From assembly GCF_004349065.1 (NCBI RefSeq), contig NZ_SMKZ01000011.1, positions 83,328 to 147,327 on the forward strand: a DNA stretch of 64,000 nt. The letters run 5' to 3'. This stretch comes from Jiangella asiatica. GTDB lineage: Bacteria > Actinomycetota > Actinomycetes > Jiangellales > Jiangellaceae. This document shows, in pieces, positions 33,644-42,893 of the stretch; within the stretch, counting starts at the first letter, position 1; every line of letters starts with the position of its first letter. A program made the position numbers and the translations under genes. The notes under the pieces were generated by a model. That model had not been told where the DNA came from and ran no database searches. It saw nothing but the letters and a program-made list of their open reading frames with translations.

Positions 33644-33934
33644 TCAGGCGCGGGTGTCGAGGAGTACGACGGTGCTGCGTCCGCTGCGCTGGCGCATACG
33701 GCGGGCCGAGGTGTAGTCGGCGGACTCGTACCAGCGCCTGGCGGCATCGACCGTGTCGAACTCGATGACCACGGCCGCCTCGGGCGGCACGTCGCCTTCC
33801 AACACGTCGATGCCGCGACCCGCACCGATGAGCCTGCCGCCATGGTGGTCGACGATCGCCTCGACAGCACGGAGGTATTCAGCGAAGGCGAACGGCTCGG
33901 TGACCTCTGTGGTTCCGATGATGATCCCGGTCAT
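33644..33934 (-). CDS. DUF1330-family protein
   Basis: 96 residues, ATG 33934. A small ferredoxin-like alpha/beta protein: FAEYLRAVEAIVDHHGGRLIGAG, then VVIEFDTVDAARRWYESADYTSARRMR, the diagnostic DUF1330 block. Function is unknown; the fold forms dimers and is often found near redox enzymes. It stands alone between the Ddn-like gene and a response regulator, both minus strand. Confidence 0.85.
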   Translation of the reverse strand: MTGIIIGTTEVTEPFAFAEYLRAVEAIVDHHGGRLIGAGRGIDVLEGDVPPEAAVVIEFDTVDAARRWYESADYTSARRMRQRSGRSTVVLLDTRA

Positions 33935-33979
33935 GGTCGCTTCCCTCCTGGCTGCCGATCATTGGTTTTCGCGTCCGGG

Positions 33980-34660
33980 TCAGGGGTGCTGGTCGGTGTC
34001 GCGCAGGTAGGTCAGCACCGCCATGATGCGCCGATCGACATGGGGTTGCTGATCGAGACCGAGCTTGACGAAGATCGCCGTGACGTACTTCTCGACCGAC
34101 GACAACGACAGGTGCAGCGTCTCGGCGATGCCGTGGTTGTTGCGCCCTTCGGCCATCTGGCGCAGAATCTGCAGCTCGCGGTCGCCCAGCTGGGCCACGG
34201 GTGACTGGTCGGCGCGCCGACGGCGCTCGACCAGCCCTTCGACGACGAGAGCGTCGATGACCGAGCGCCCGGCCATGACCTCCCGCAGAGCGAACGTGAT
34301 GTGGTCGACGTTGGAGACTCGGCTCTTGAGCAGGTACGCCAGGCCGGCGCTGCCGTGTCGGAGGAGCTCCATGGCGTAGGCGCTGTCGGAGTGCTGCGAC
34401 AACACGACGACCCCCGTCTCGGGGTGGCTCGATCTGATCGCGTGGGCGGCCTCGATGCCTTCCATCCGGTGGTCCGGGGGCATCCGGATGTCGGTGATCA
34501 CAGCGTCGGGCCGGAGCCGACGGACCGAGTCCAGCAGCTCGACGGCGGTGCCGACCGATGCCACGACGTCGATGTCGGCGCCGTCCTCGAGCAGCCTGCG
34601 CGTGCCTTCCCGGACCAGGTAGTGGTCCTCGGCGATGATCACGCGCACGGCTTGCGTCAT
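33980..34660 (-). CDS. NarL/FixJ-family response regulator
   Basis: 226 residues. Receiver: E11/D12 acidic pair, phosphoacceptor D57 (VITDIRMP), lysine in YLLKSRVS. LuxR-type helix-turn-helix at about 150-205 (LGDRELQILRQMAEGRNNHGIAETLHL and VEKYVTAIFVKLGL). Its ATG overlaps the kinase stop by four bases (ATGA), marking them as a coupled pair. The receiver loop PPDHRMEG is longer than in the NarL-type regulator at 14240. Confidence 0.92.
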   Translation of the reverse strand: MTQAVRVIIAEDHYLVREGTRRLLEDGADIDVVASVGTAVELLDSVRRLRPDAVITDIRMPPDHRMEGIEAAHAIRSSHPETGVVVLSQHSDSAYAMELLRHGSAGLAYLLKSRVSNVDHITFALREVMAGRSVIDALVVEGLVERRRRADQSPVAQLGDRELQILRQMAEGRNNHGIAETLHLSLSSVEKYVTAIFVKLGLDQQPHVDRRIMAVLTYLRDTDQHP

Positions 34661-36750
34661 CTCGGGCTCTCCGCCGCGGATGCCGGCAGCTCCGCTTCGA
34701 CACAGGTTCCCCCGCCGGCGGGGCTGGTCACGGTGAGCCGCCCGCCCAGTGCTTCGAGCCGGTCGGCCATGTTCGCCAGGCCCGATCCGCGGCGTGGCCC
34801 GTCGTGGATGCCGCGGCCGTCGTCGGAGACGCTCAGCCGCAGGTGTCCGTCGTGACAGCTCAAGTGCACGACGGCGCGATGGGCGTGGCCGTGCTTGAGC
34901 ACGTTGGTCAGCGCCTCAGAGGCGACGAAGTACGCAGCGCCCTCGATCTGGTCGGAGAACCTGGTCTCGCGCATCGCCGGCGTCGTCACCAGTGTCACCG
35001 CGATCGGCAACCGCTCGGCTCGGCTCTGGATCGCCTCGGCCAGGCCACGGTCGCTGAGCACCGGCGGGTGGATGCCCCTGGCCAGCTCGATCAGATCGTC
35101 GTGCAGGGTCGCTGCTTCTGCCTGCAGCTCCGTCAGGATGGCTTCGGCCCGCGCCGGGTCGCGAACCAGGTTGTTCCGGGCCAGCTGCACTTTCGCCATC
35201 AGCGCCACGATCTGCTGTTGCGCGCCGTCGTGCAGGTCCCGCTCGATCCGCCGGCGTTCCTCCTCGGTGGCGTGGACGATCCGCGCCCGCGAAGCCTTCA
35301 GCTCGTCGGCCTGGCGGCGGATGTCGTCCAGGCGGGCGCGCAGCTCGGCACCCAGCCTGGCGTTGTGCAGAGCCAGCGAGGCCTGTCGCGCGAGTGTGGC
35401 GAGCACCTGGAGGTCGTCAGGAGTCCACGCACCGTCCCGCCTGGGCCCGCACTCGATCGTCCCGACGGTCTCACCGCCGTGCGTGAGTGCGACCGCCTGC
35501 GAGGCCGCTCCGGCGCCCTCCCCCGACGTCGTGACCATCTCCCGGTCGACCGAGCCGTCGACCCGGACGTGCAGCACCACCCGTGCCCACGACAGCCGTA
35601 GCCCCGAACGGACGGCGTCGGCGATGATCAACGGCAGCTGCTGGCGGTCGACAGCCTCCTCGAGCGTCGCTCCGAGGTGGCCGAGCAGCTCGTAGCCACG
35701 CAACCGGCGGCCGAAGACCGCGCGGTCGGCCAGCCGTTCCAGCAGTCTGCGGGCCGGCTGGAAGGCCACCGTCGCCACGACGGTGAGGACGACCACCAGC
35801 GTCAACGGCAGCAGCCGGCTGCCGGCCAACCCGACGCCCGACGCCGCCCCGACGTACGCCAGGCCGATGGCCAGCCACAACGAGCCGTACACCAGCGATC
35901 GCCGCAGCACGACGTCGACGTCGAGCAGTTGATCGCGCAGGATCGCCAGCACGAGCGTGATCGGTACCAGCGCCAGCACCGCGTACTCGGCGGCGAACCC
36001 GGCGGCGTCCAGCCACGGCGACCGAGCATCGGCCAGGTCCACGATGGCCGCCGCCGCGGCGACGAACGCCGCCGCGACCAGAACCACGAGCAGCCAGCGG
36101 ATCTGCCCGCGAGCACGCGGCCCGGACCACCAGTAGCGGAGCACCAGCAGGACGAACGCGACCGGGAGCAGCACGAAGCCCGACGACAGTTCCGCCGCTG
36201 GCTCGACAGAAGCCAACGCGGACACCGCGAGCGGGTTGGCGACGTCGATCGCGTCGTACTCCACGTCAACCGGCATCGTCGAGGCGGCTGCCGCCTGTCC
36301 GACGACGGCGAGCGGCACCGTCGCCACCACGATCGCGACGAACACCCGCTCGTGACGCCAGCGGCAGCGCCCGTCCGGGAAGAGCGCGAACATCGTGGCG
36401 GCCGACGCCTGCGCGGACACACCGAGAGCGCCGGCGAGCAACGCCAACGGCCACACTCCGTCGGGCGCGCCCCCGCCACGCAGGTACGCGTACACGACGT
36501 GGCTCAGACCGGAATGAGCCGCCCACAGTCCGCCGACGAGCACCATCAGCCGAGCGATCGACAGGTCGCGGCGGCGCCGGTACGCCAGCACGCCGACGGC
36601 ATACAGCGGCGCCAGCAGCGCGAGGAACCAGGCGATGTTGCGCCACCGGAACGGCTCCAGCGCGACGACGCAGACGCAGTAGGCCACCAGGCCCGCCGCG
36701 CCCAGCACGACGGCGGCCCGGCACACCCACCGCGGGACCAGCACAGACAC
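34657..36750 (-). CDS. Large NarX/LiaS-type sensor histidine kinase with GAF-like domain
   Basis: 697 residues. About nine hydrophobic helices fill residues 10-330, followed by a GAF-like domain (about 355-465: LLGHLGATLEEAVDRQQLP to QASLALHNARLG), a coiled coil, HisKA_3 with H507 in RIERDLHDGAQQQ, and HATPase_c (SEALTNVLKHGHAHRAVVHL; GSGLANMADRLEALGGRL). The many-helix sensor suggests detection of a membrane or lipophilic signal, while the GAF-like domain may bind a small molecule. It phosphorylates the coupled regulator at 33980. The gene is divergent from the membrane-protein gene at 36926. Confidence 0.92.
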   Translation of the reverse strand: MSVLVPRWVCRAAVVLGAAGLVAYCVCVVALEPFRWRNIAWFLALLAPLYAVGVLAYRRRRDLSIARLMVLVGGLWAAHSGLSHVVYAYLRGGGAPDGVWPLALLAGALGVSAQASAATMFALFPDGRCRWRHERVFVAIVVATVPLAVVGQAAAASTMPVDVEYDAIDVANPLAVSALASVEPAAELSSGFVLLPVAFVLLVLRYWWSGPRARGQIRWLLVVLVAAAFVAAAAAIVDLADARSPWLDAAGFAAEYAVLALVPITLVLAILRDQLLDVDVVLRRSLVYGSLWLAIGLAYVGAASGVGLAGSRLLPLTLVVVLTVVATVAFQPARRLLERLADRAVFGRRLRGYELLGHLGATLEEAVDRQQLPLIIADAVRSGLRLSWARVVLHVRVDGSVDREMVTTSGEGAGAASQAVALTHGGETVGTIECGPRRDGAWTPDDLQVLATLARQASLALHNARLGAELRARLDDIRRQADELKASRARIVHATEEERRRIERDLHDGAQQQIVALMAKVQLARNNLVRDPARAEAILTELQAEAATLHDDLIELARGIHPPVLSDRGLAEAIQSRAERLPIAVTLVTTPAMRETRFSDQIEGAAYFVASEALTNVLKHGHAHRAVVHLSCHDGHLRLSVSDDGRGIHDGPRRGSGLANMADRLEALGGRLTVTSPAGGGTCVEAELPASAAESPR

Positions 36751-36925
36751 ATCATGGCCGCCGAACCGCCGGCGCGACAGCCACCGGATCGCAGTGTCCG
36801 TTCCGGTCTACCGCAACCAGCGGTGCTGGCGGTCGCGGGCCGGTTTGCGGCACGCACGGTGTCGGCGGCCCGGCTGCCGCGCCTACCGTCGCCAGCCATC
36901 AGCTCGGACAACAGCGGAGGCAGCC

Positions 36926-37636
36926 ATGCGCATGGACACACGCTGGGCACGCCTGGCAGCAGCCTGCGGCGCGCTCTACCCGATCGCACTAGTCGTCGGC
37001 GACGACGTCATCGCGCGCGGCGACGAAGCCGCACCCGATGCCGGAACGCCCGACGAGATCCTCGCGGCGATGATCGACAAGGACGTCACCAGCTTCTACC
37101 TCGGCAGGTCCCTCGGCGTCGCCGCCTGGATGCTCCTGTTCGTCTTCGCCGCGCACCTCGCGGTCACGCTGCGCCGCCGCCGCGGGAACGACGACGTGCT
37201 CCCGGCGCTGGTCCTCGGGTCCGGCGCGATCGTCACCGCGCTCGCCCTCGCCAGCGCGGTCTTCCAGATCCGGACCGTCCGCCGCGCCGGCGACGGGCTC
37301 GACCCGACCACCGCGGTCACCTTCCTCGACATGGGCTTCGGGTTCGGCCTGGTCGCCCTGCCCTTGGCCGTCCTGCTCGGTGCCGTCGCCGTCGAAGCCA
37401 CCGCAGGCGCGATCATGGCACGCTCGCTCGGCTGGGCCGCCGCCGTTCTCGCCATAGCGCAGCTCGCCGGCTTCGTGCTTCTCATGCTCGACAACGCCGC
37501 GGGCTTCCTCGCCATGATGGCCACCTGGGCATGGTTCATCGCCGCCGGCATCAGCACCTGGCGCCGCGCCGCATACCTCGCGCCGTCGGACCCCCGCCGC
37601 AGCGCCGGTGTGCCAGGGGTCGTCGGTGAGGTGTGA
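36926..37636 (+). CDS. Polytopic membrane protein of unknown function
   Basis: 236 residues, ATG 36926 with GGAGG (36916-36920). Six hydrophobic segments: about 8-27, 51-72, 85-107, 120-145, 155-175 and 180-200. A charged extracytoplasmic loop (DDVIARGDEAAPDAGTPDEI) follows helix 1, then the conserved-looking segment SFYLGRSLGVAAWM. It is divergent from the large sensor kinase and could be part of its stimulus or target set, which is inference only. No enzymatic motif seen. Confidence 0.8.
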   Translation: MRMDTRWARLAAACGALYPIALVVGDDVIARGDEAAPDAGTPDEILAAMIDKDVTSFYLGRSLGVAAWMLLFVFAAHLAVTLRRRRGNDDVLPALVLGSGAIVTALALASAVFQIRTVRRAGDGLDPTTAVTFLDMGFGFGLVALPLAVLLGAVAVEATAGAIMARSLGWAAAVLAIAQLAGFVLLMLDNAAGFLAMMATWAWFIAAGISTWRRAAYLAPSDPRRSAGVPGVVGEV

Positions 37637-37654
37637 GCTCTGCTCCTTCGGCGG

Positions 37655-39082
37655 TCAGCGCCCCTCCAGGCTCCGGCCGCCAAGGGATGGCGGCGGGTCG
37701 CCGTCACCGTCGGCGTCGGAGTCGGCCGGGTCGGAGCGCAGCGCGGTGGCCTGGCTGGTGCCGTGCATCGACCCCAGGGTGGCCGCGACGAAGGCGGCGC
37801 GGGGGTGCTGGACGGAGAGCAGCGAGACGATGTCGCGCCCGAAGAGGGTGGCAGCCGCCCAGATCAGGAGCACGCGGATCTTGCGTTCCCACGTCGGGAT
37901 CGCCAGCACGTGGTAGCCCCGGTGGATGACCCAGGCGGCGAAGCCCTTGATGACCAGCCGACGGTACTGGAAGATCCCCTTGCCGAGCCCGAGGGTGGCG
38001 ATCGTGCCCAGGCTGTGGTGTACGTAGGGGCGGGTCCGCTTGCCGCGCAGGTCGGCGACGACGTTGGCGGCGAGCCGCTTGCCCTGGCGCACGGCGTGCT
38101 GCGCGTTGGGGACGGTCCGCGCGCCAGCGACATCCGCGGCCAGGTCGGGGACGGCGGCGTTGTCGCCGGCGGCCCAGGCGTCCGGGATCGCGGCGTCGTC
38201 GGTGCCGATACGCAGGTCCGCACGCACCTGGAACAGGCCGTCCTCGTCCACGGGCAGGTCGGTGTGGCGGGCGACGACCGGGTTGCTCTGGTTGCCGGCG
38301 GTCCAGATCAGCAGGTGGTTGTCGTACTCCTCGCCGGTCGACAGCACGATGTGCCCGCCCTCGGCCGACACCAGCTGGGTTTTCAGGTGCACGTGGGCGC
38401 CCCGCTCCTCGAGATGGCGCACTACCCAGCGCCCCGGCCGGTCGGTGACCTCGGGCAGGATCCGGTCCCGCGCCTCGACCAGGTGGAAGTCCAGTTCGTC
38501 CGCGCTGAGCTCCGGGTACGACCGCAGCAGGGCGGTGGCCAGCGACAGCAGCTCGCCGAAGCCCTCGACGCCGGTGAAGCCGCCGCCCACGACGGTCACC
38601 GTGAGCAGCCGCCGTCGCTGCGGGCCGGGCGGAAGCGCCGACGCCCGCTCGAACGCGGTCAGCAGCCGGTCCCGGATCGCGACCGCCTCCTCGACGTGCT
38701 TGAGCCCTATCGCCTCGTCGGCCACGCCGGGGATCGGAAAGGTCCGGGTGACCGCGCCGGCGGTGACGACGATCGTGTCGTACCCGATGGTGAGGTCCGG
38801 CCCGTCGGCGGGACGCACGGTCACGCTCCGGTGCGCATGGTCGATGTCGATCACACTGCCGGCGATCAACGTCGTCCGCCGCAGGTGGCGGCGGAGGGAG
38901 ACGGCGACGTGGCGGGCCTCGACCGACCCGGCGGTCACCTCGGGGAGGAACGGCTGATAGGTCATGTACGGCCGTGGATCGACGACGGTGACCTCCGCCT
39001 CGTGACGCCGAAGCCGCTTCTCCAGCCGCCAGGCGGTGTAGAACCCCGCATAACCACCACCCACGATCAGAATCCTGCGCAT
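37655..39082 (-). CDS. ndh: Type II NADH:quinone oxidoreductase (NDH-2)
   Basis: 475 residues from ATG 39082. FAD-binding motif GGGYAGFYTAWRLEKRL at the N-terminus, a second Rossmann fold for NADH (VVGGGFTGVEGFGELL), and the late FAD contact DAWAAGDNAAVPD followed by QHAVRQGKRLAANV. The C-terminal 90 residues include hydrophobic/amphipathic stretches typical of the membrane anchor (VIKGFAAWVIHRGYHVLAI). The enzyme oxidises NADH and reduces menaquinone without pumping protons. It is convergent with the membrane-protein gene (18-base gap) and begins about 120 bases from a pseudogene on the other strand. Confidence 0.9.
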   Translation of the reverse strand: MRRILIVGGGYAGFYTAWRLEKRLRRHEAEVTVVDPRPYMTYQPFLPEVTAGSVEARHVAVSLRRHLRRTTLIAGSVIDIDHAHRSVTVRPADGPDLTIGYDTIVVTAGAVTRTFPIPGVADEAIGLKHVEEAVAIRDRLLTAFERASALPPGPQRRRLLTVTVVGGGFTGVEGFGELLSLATALLRSYPELSADELDFHLVEARDRILPEVTDRPGRWVVRHLEERGAHVHLKTQLVSAEGGHIVLSTGEEYDNHLLIWTAGNQSNPVVARHTDLPVDEDGLFQVRADLRIGTDDAAIPDAWAAGDNAAVPDLAADVAGARTVPNAQHAVRQGKRLAANVVADLRGKRTRPYVHHSLGTIATLGLGKGIFQYRRLVIKGFAAWVIHRGYHVLAIPTWERKIRVLLIWAAATLFGRDIVSLLSVQHPRAAFVAATLGSMHGTSQATALRSDPADSDADGDGDPPPSLGGRSLEGR

Positions 39083-39206
39083 GCCGCCTCCTCCTGCACT
39101 CACCAACACGACCGACACCGCACCGGTTCGTGACAGCATCAAGCATGCGTGGCCGCCGTGACAGTCCGGCATGCGGGCGTCGAGGACGTTCCCGAAAGGC
39201 ACCACC

Positions 39207-39480
39207 ATGAAGATCGTCGTGATCGGCGGCACCGGGCGGGCGGGATGCTGGTCGCGGACAACGCCGGCACACCGCTGGCCGTCGTCGGCCTCCACGTGAG
39301 AGAGCGCGGCGTCGAACGGCTATTCGTCATCGTCAACCCGGACAGGTTGCGACAGTTCGAGCCTGTGGTCCGCGTGCTGGTGGCGGGCGGGACCAGCCGC
39401 GTTCTGCTTGACGCAACCCCCCGGCGGCCGGGGCCGTCTGAAACCCAGTCTCCCGCTCTTACCTCGCGGCTCGACCAGCA
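39207..39480 (+). pseudogene. Chimeric relic: SDR start joined to the 3' end of an ECF41/SigJ gene
   Basis: ATG 39207, with AAAGG upstream, begins MKIVVIGGTGRAG, the N-terminus of an atypical SDR/NAD(P)-binding protein, then loses frame within 40 bases. From about 39239, in another frame, the sequence reads ADNAGTPLAVVGLHVRERG and VNPDRLRQF, matching the SnoaL-like tail of ECF41 sigma factors including the NPDKL-type signature. ECF41 genes are often adjacent to an oxidoreductase/epimerase-type (COE) gene, so one internal deletion in such a module would give this arrangement. Distinct from the intact sigma factor at 5064. Confidence 0.6.
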
Positions 39481-39493
39481 CACGCGGACCCAT

Positions 39494-39517
39494 GGAGACC
39501 CGAGGCCTCCCGTCTCC
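39494..39517. terminator. Hairpin downstream of the chimeric relic
   Basis: GGAGAC and GTCTCC flank a centre whose middle, GAGGCCTC, is itself palindromic; only the two intervening CC pairs mismatch. A stable stem-loop is predicted for either strand. It may be the surviving terminator of the deleted module. The rest of the 39,483-39,663 gap shows no gene. Confidence 0.45.
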
Positions 39518-39628
39518 AGTCAAAACCGGATCGGCCGTTTCGTACCCACGATCGCGGCGAGGATTCGTGTCACGCCGTCGGCACGTTTGGCCACCACGAG
39601 GACTTCGTGTGCATCACCAGGCCCACAA

Positions 39629-39673
39629 GCATGGTGCGACACGGGATTTCGTGCTGAACGTGATCATTTCGGG
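39629..39673. repeat. Dispersed palindromic repeat, copy B (partial)
   Basis: This 45-base block is the reverse complement of 15000-15044 with one mismatch. The opposite terminal inverted repeat present in copy A is not found here, so the copy is half of the element. Its last ten bases provide the stop codon and last residues of the sulfatase at 39664 (reading R-D-P-K-stop), meaning insertion or recombination set the present 3' end of that gene. Confidence 0.75.
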
Positions 39674-41055
39674 TCCCGGGCGGCTGGGGCGGCGATGCCA
39701 GGAGACTCGGCCGCGAAGCCCAGTTCGTCACGACGGCGCCGGAACGAGGTCATCGTCGCGGCGTAGTCCGAATCCGTGGCGAGGTTGCGCAGCTCCGCGG
39801 GGTCGATGTCGAGGTCGAACAGGACCTCGGGACCTTCGTCGCCGTAGAACTGGTACTTGAGCGCACCCCGCTTGATCATGAGCCGGGAGCCGTCGAACTG
39901 CGAGACCGACTCGTCGTCCCACTGTGCCGAGTCGCCCGTCATGAGCGGGACCAGGCTCCTGCTGTCCAGGCCGTCGGGAGTCGGCACGCCGGTGAGCTCG
40001 CAGAGGGTGGCGAACAGGTCGCAGAGGTTGACGTTGTCCGTGACGGTCCGCGCGGCGAACCGCCGCGGCCAGCGGATCAGCAGCGGGACGCGGACGCTGC
40101 CCTCGAAGAAGCGTTGCTTCTCCCACACGCCGTGCTGGCCGAGCATCTCGCCGTGGTCGCTGGTGAAGACGATGACCCAGTCGTCGAGGTCCTGGCCGGC
40201 GTGCCTCAGCGCGTCGAGTACCCGGCCGAACAGCCGGTCGGCCGTCTCCACCATCGCGTAGTAGGCCGCCACCGCGCGCCGCTGCTCTCGCCGCGAGACC
40301 TCGACCCCGGAGCGGACCACGTGCCGGTCCCCGCCGAGCACCGGGTGGTCGAACAGCTGCTGCTCCTCGTACAGCGGCACCCGGTTCAGGTAGTACTCGA
40401 AGAGGTCCTGATGTGGCGTGAGGTACGGATAGTGCGGCTGGTGCAGGCTCACCTTGAGCAGGAGGGGAACCTCGGGAATCGCTCGGTCGTAGTAGGTGTC
40501 GACGAAGTGCTCGTGGATGTACTGCAGGGCGCCGGCCACGGTGTACTCGTCGCGGGCCACGTACGGCGACCGCCCGATGCCGGCCCGCTTGACCTCGGTG
40601 AGCTGGGACCACTTGTGCGTGGCCGGCGTCGGCAGGCCGCAATACGACTGCTCGTCGAGGCCGGCGATGTGCGGCGGCGAGACACCGCTCTCCATCCCGA
40701 TCAGATGTGTCCACCCCTGGGCCTGGTCGGCCCCCAGGTGATGGAGCTTGCCGGCGGCGACCGTGCGGTAGCCGAACCGCGCGAGCTGCCGCGCGAAGGT
40801 GAGGTGTCCCGGCGCCAGGTCCTCCCCGAACCGCTCGACACCGCAGTGACGCGGGAACTGCCCGGCCATCATGGCCTGGCGACCGGGAATGCAGATCGGC
40901 GCCGGGGTGTAGGCGTTGTCGAACACAACCGAGTCGCGGGCGAGATCGTCCAGCACCGGCGTCCGGACCAGCTCGTCACCGGCGAAGCCGGCCACATCGA
41001 AGCGGTGCTCGTCGCTCATCAGGAACAGGACGTTGGGCCGGCGCGGTGTCGTCAT
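39664..41055 (-). CDS. Cytosolic sulfatase (formylglycine type)
   Basis: 463 residues, ATG 41055 overlapping the DUF2264 stop by ATGA. Motifs: NVLFLMSDEHRFD, formylglycine motif C55-I-P-G-R59 in ICIPGRQAMMAGQFPRH, TVAAGKLHH, LHQPHYPY and VIFTSDHGEMLGQHG. The glycine before the arginine and MAG instead of LTG are variants within the S1 family (choline-sulfatase-like branch). No signal peptide. Last gene of locus 2, behind PhoD and DUF2264 genes. The C-terminal tail PAARDPK is encoded by a dispersed repeat and is unlikely to be functional. Confidence 0.9.
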   Translation of the reverse strand: MTTPRRPNVLFLMSDEHRFDVAGFAGDELVRTPVLDDLARDSVVFDNAYTPAPICIPGRQAMMAGQFPRHCGVERFGEDLAPGHLTFARQLARFGYRTVAAGKLHHLGADQAQGWTHLIGMESGVSPPHIAGLDEQSYCGLPTPATHKWSQLTEVKRAGIGRSPYVARDEYTVAGALQYIHEHFVDTYYDRAIPEVPLLLKVSLHQPHYPYLTPHQDLFEYYLNRVPLYEEQQLFDHPVLGGDRHVVRSGVEVSRREQRRAVAAYYAMVETADRLFGRVLDALRHAGQDLDDWVIVFTSDHGEMLGQHGVWEKQRFFEGSVRVPLLIRWPRRFAARTVTDNVNLCDLFATLCELTGVPTPDGLDSRSLVPLMTGDSAQWDDESVSQFDGSRLMIKRGALKYQFYGDEGPEVLFDLDIDPAELRNLATDSDYAATMTSFRRRRDELGFAAESPGIAAPAARDPK

Positions 41056-42893
41056 GCCGTGACCGCCTGTGGGAGGACGACCTCGGCCGCCAGCGCCTGG
41101 CGGATCGCGTCAAGCGTCGGCGACCGGGTCCAGGACGCCTCCCAGCTCCCGGGGTTCGCCGAGCCGAGCACCGCGCACACCAGCCAGTGCTCGCCCGGTC
41201 CGTGGCTCCCGCGCAGCGTCGGCAGCGCGGCGCGTGGGTGGAGGAGATTGGTGTTGGGGCCGGTCAGGACGACCTCGCCGTCCCTGGCCGACAGCAGGTC
41301 CCGCAGCCCGCTGACTCCGGTCGCGCACGACGCGACGGCCGCGTCGGGGCCGCTCAGCAGCTCGGCCGGCTCGTCGTCGTCGCGGCCGACGGCCCATCCG
41401 CCCTCGGCGCTCCACAGCGTTCGGGCGGTTCTCAGCCGGTGGACCCGCACGTGCCACGGGAGCCACGGCACCAGCCAGGTGTCGACGTCGACGTCGGACC
41501 ACGGCCGCCACCGCGCCCACACGACATCGTCGTGGACCCGCGTCTCGTCCGGATCGACGCGGACCCGCCAGTGGAGGTCGTCGTCGCTGAGGGCGAGCAT
41601 CGAGTCCGCGGCCCGGTGCTCCAGGCCACGCTCGCTCGCCGGCACGCTGAAGCCGAAGGCAGTCGAGTAGGCGAACTTGGCGTACTTCTCGCCGCCGTGC
41701 CGGAACCTCGACCCTGGCTGGCCGGCCGCCAGCGTGAAGACGTGGCCCCCCGACCGGTCGCGGCAGTGGACCATGCCGGGAGCGGGCTGGCTCGCCACGT
41801 CGTCCAGGTCCGGCATCGGCGCCTCGTCGGCCTGCCAGAACGGGTGGCTCTCCGGCAAGGCGAGCGGCAGGAACGCCTTCATCGCCCAGTACGGGGAGCC
41901 CGGCGAGTTGTACCCGTCGGCCATCATCAGGTTCGGATAGCCGTACCCGATCGTCAGCACGTCGCCGTTGTCGGTGATCGGGCGCCGCGCCCACCAGCGC
42001 ATGCCGCGCAGCAGCACGCCCTTGACCACCCCCCACGGCAGCTCCTCGACTCCCCCGTAGGCGAGGGCGCCCCAGAACCCCAGCTGGGCGAATCGGTAGG
42101 CCAGGCTGCGGCCGTACGGCACGGCGGCGCCGTCGTCGGCGAACCAGTGCAGGTGCTCGTGCGCGAACTCGGCCGCCCGCTGCCTGAACCTCAGCGCACG
42201 TCCCGGATCGCGATGGCCGGCCTGTTCGGCGTACACCAGGCCGTAGAAATGCATCGCCCAAGGAACGTAGTAGTCGCACCTGCCCGTCGGCCCGTCCTGG
42301 TACCAGCCGTCGTACAGGTAGAACGTCTCGAGCCGGTCGAGCGCGGCGGACTCCGCTCCCTCGTCGTACTCCGCCGCGCCGACCCTCTCCAGGCCGAGGT
42401 TGACGATGACCCGGAAGAACAGCCAGTTGTTGTCGACGACGTCCACGCGGTTGATCGACGAGAGCCATCGCGCGACGTTGTCCTTGACCGGCGCCGGCAA
42501 CGGAGCCCAGAGCTGGTCCGGCACGAGCGCCAGCGCGAAGCCGATCGCGGCCATCTCCACCAGGCGCTGGTCGCGGTCGGCGGGCGGCCGCCAGAACTCG
42601 GGATGGCCTGGATCGGTACCGGAGGCCAGCCCGGCACGGATCGGCGCCCAATCCACCTCGCCGCCGCCGGCGGCCAGCGGCGCGAGTCCCCAGAGCGGCC
42701 GGGCGAAGCCCTCCAGTTCGGCCGCCACGTTCGAGAACTGAGCCGCGGTGTACCCCAGCCGCGCTCTCGCACCGCCAGGGCTGAGCCGGCGGGCCACCGG
42801 CACCCACAGGTCATGGACCGCCCGCTGAAGATCGGCTCTGGAGTCGAACGGGTTCTCGTTGAGTGGTGTCCTCACCAGCGACTCAGACGTCAC
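41052..42893 (-). CDS. DUF2264 protein, (alpha/alpha)-barrel, probable carbohydrate-active enzyme
   Basis: 613 residues from GTG 42893, overlapping the PhoD stop (GTGA). Begins TPLNENPFDSRADLQRAVHDLW, the typical DUF2264 opening, and continues with the alpha-helical toroid pattern (NNWLFFRVIVNLGLE, YDGWYQDGPTGRCDYYVPWAMHFYGLVY, VPYGRSLAYRFAQLGFWGALAY), then a beta-rich domain (about 390-613). Members are found in polysaccharide loci and share the fold of unsaturated-glycuronyl hydrolases and heparinase-type lyases; activity is not established. Aromatic- and acid-rich patches (YDGWYQDGPTGRCDYY) are the likely active-site region. No signal peptide, so it is cytosolic. Confidence 0.85.
   Translation of the reverse strand: MTSESLVRTPLNENPFDSRADLQRAVHDLWVPVARRLSPGGARARLGYTAAQFSNVAAELEGFARPLWGLAPLAAGGGEVDWAPIRAGLASGTDPGHPEFWRPPADRDQRLVEMAAIGFALALVPDQLWAPLPAPVKDNVARWLSSINRVDVVDNNWLFFRVIVNLGLERVGAAEYDEGAESAALDRLETFYLYDGWYQDGPTGRCDYYVPWAMHFYGLVYAEQAGHRDPGRALRFRQRAAEFAHEHLHWFADDGAAVPYGRSLAYRFAQLGFWGALAYGGVEELPWGVVKGVLLRGMRWWARRPITDNGDVLTIGYGYPNLMMADGYNSPGSPYWAMKAFLPLALPESHPFWQADEAPMPDLDDVASQPAPGMVHCRDRSGGHVFTLAAGQPGSRFRHGGEKYAKFAYSTAFGFSVPASERGLEHRAADSMLALSDDDLHWRVRVDPDETRVHDDVVWARWRPWSDVDVDTWLVPWLPWHVRVHRLRTARTLWSAEGGWAVGRDDDEPAELLSGPDAAVASCATGVSGLRDLLSARDGEVVLTGPNTNLLHPRAALPTLRGSHGPGEHWLVCAVLGSANPGSWEASWTRSPTLDAIRQALAAEVVLPQAVTA

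Noticed and set aside
39129..39163. Two CGTGACA/TGTCACG motifs upstream of ndh as possible ECF41 promoters
   Set aside because: No CGTC occurs 16 bases downstream of either and the seventh base differs from consensus.
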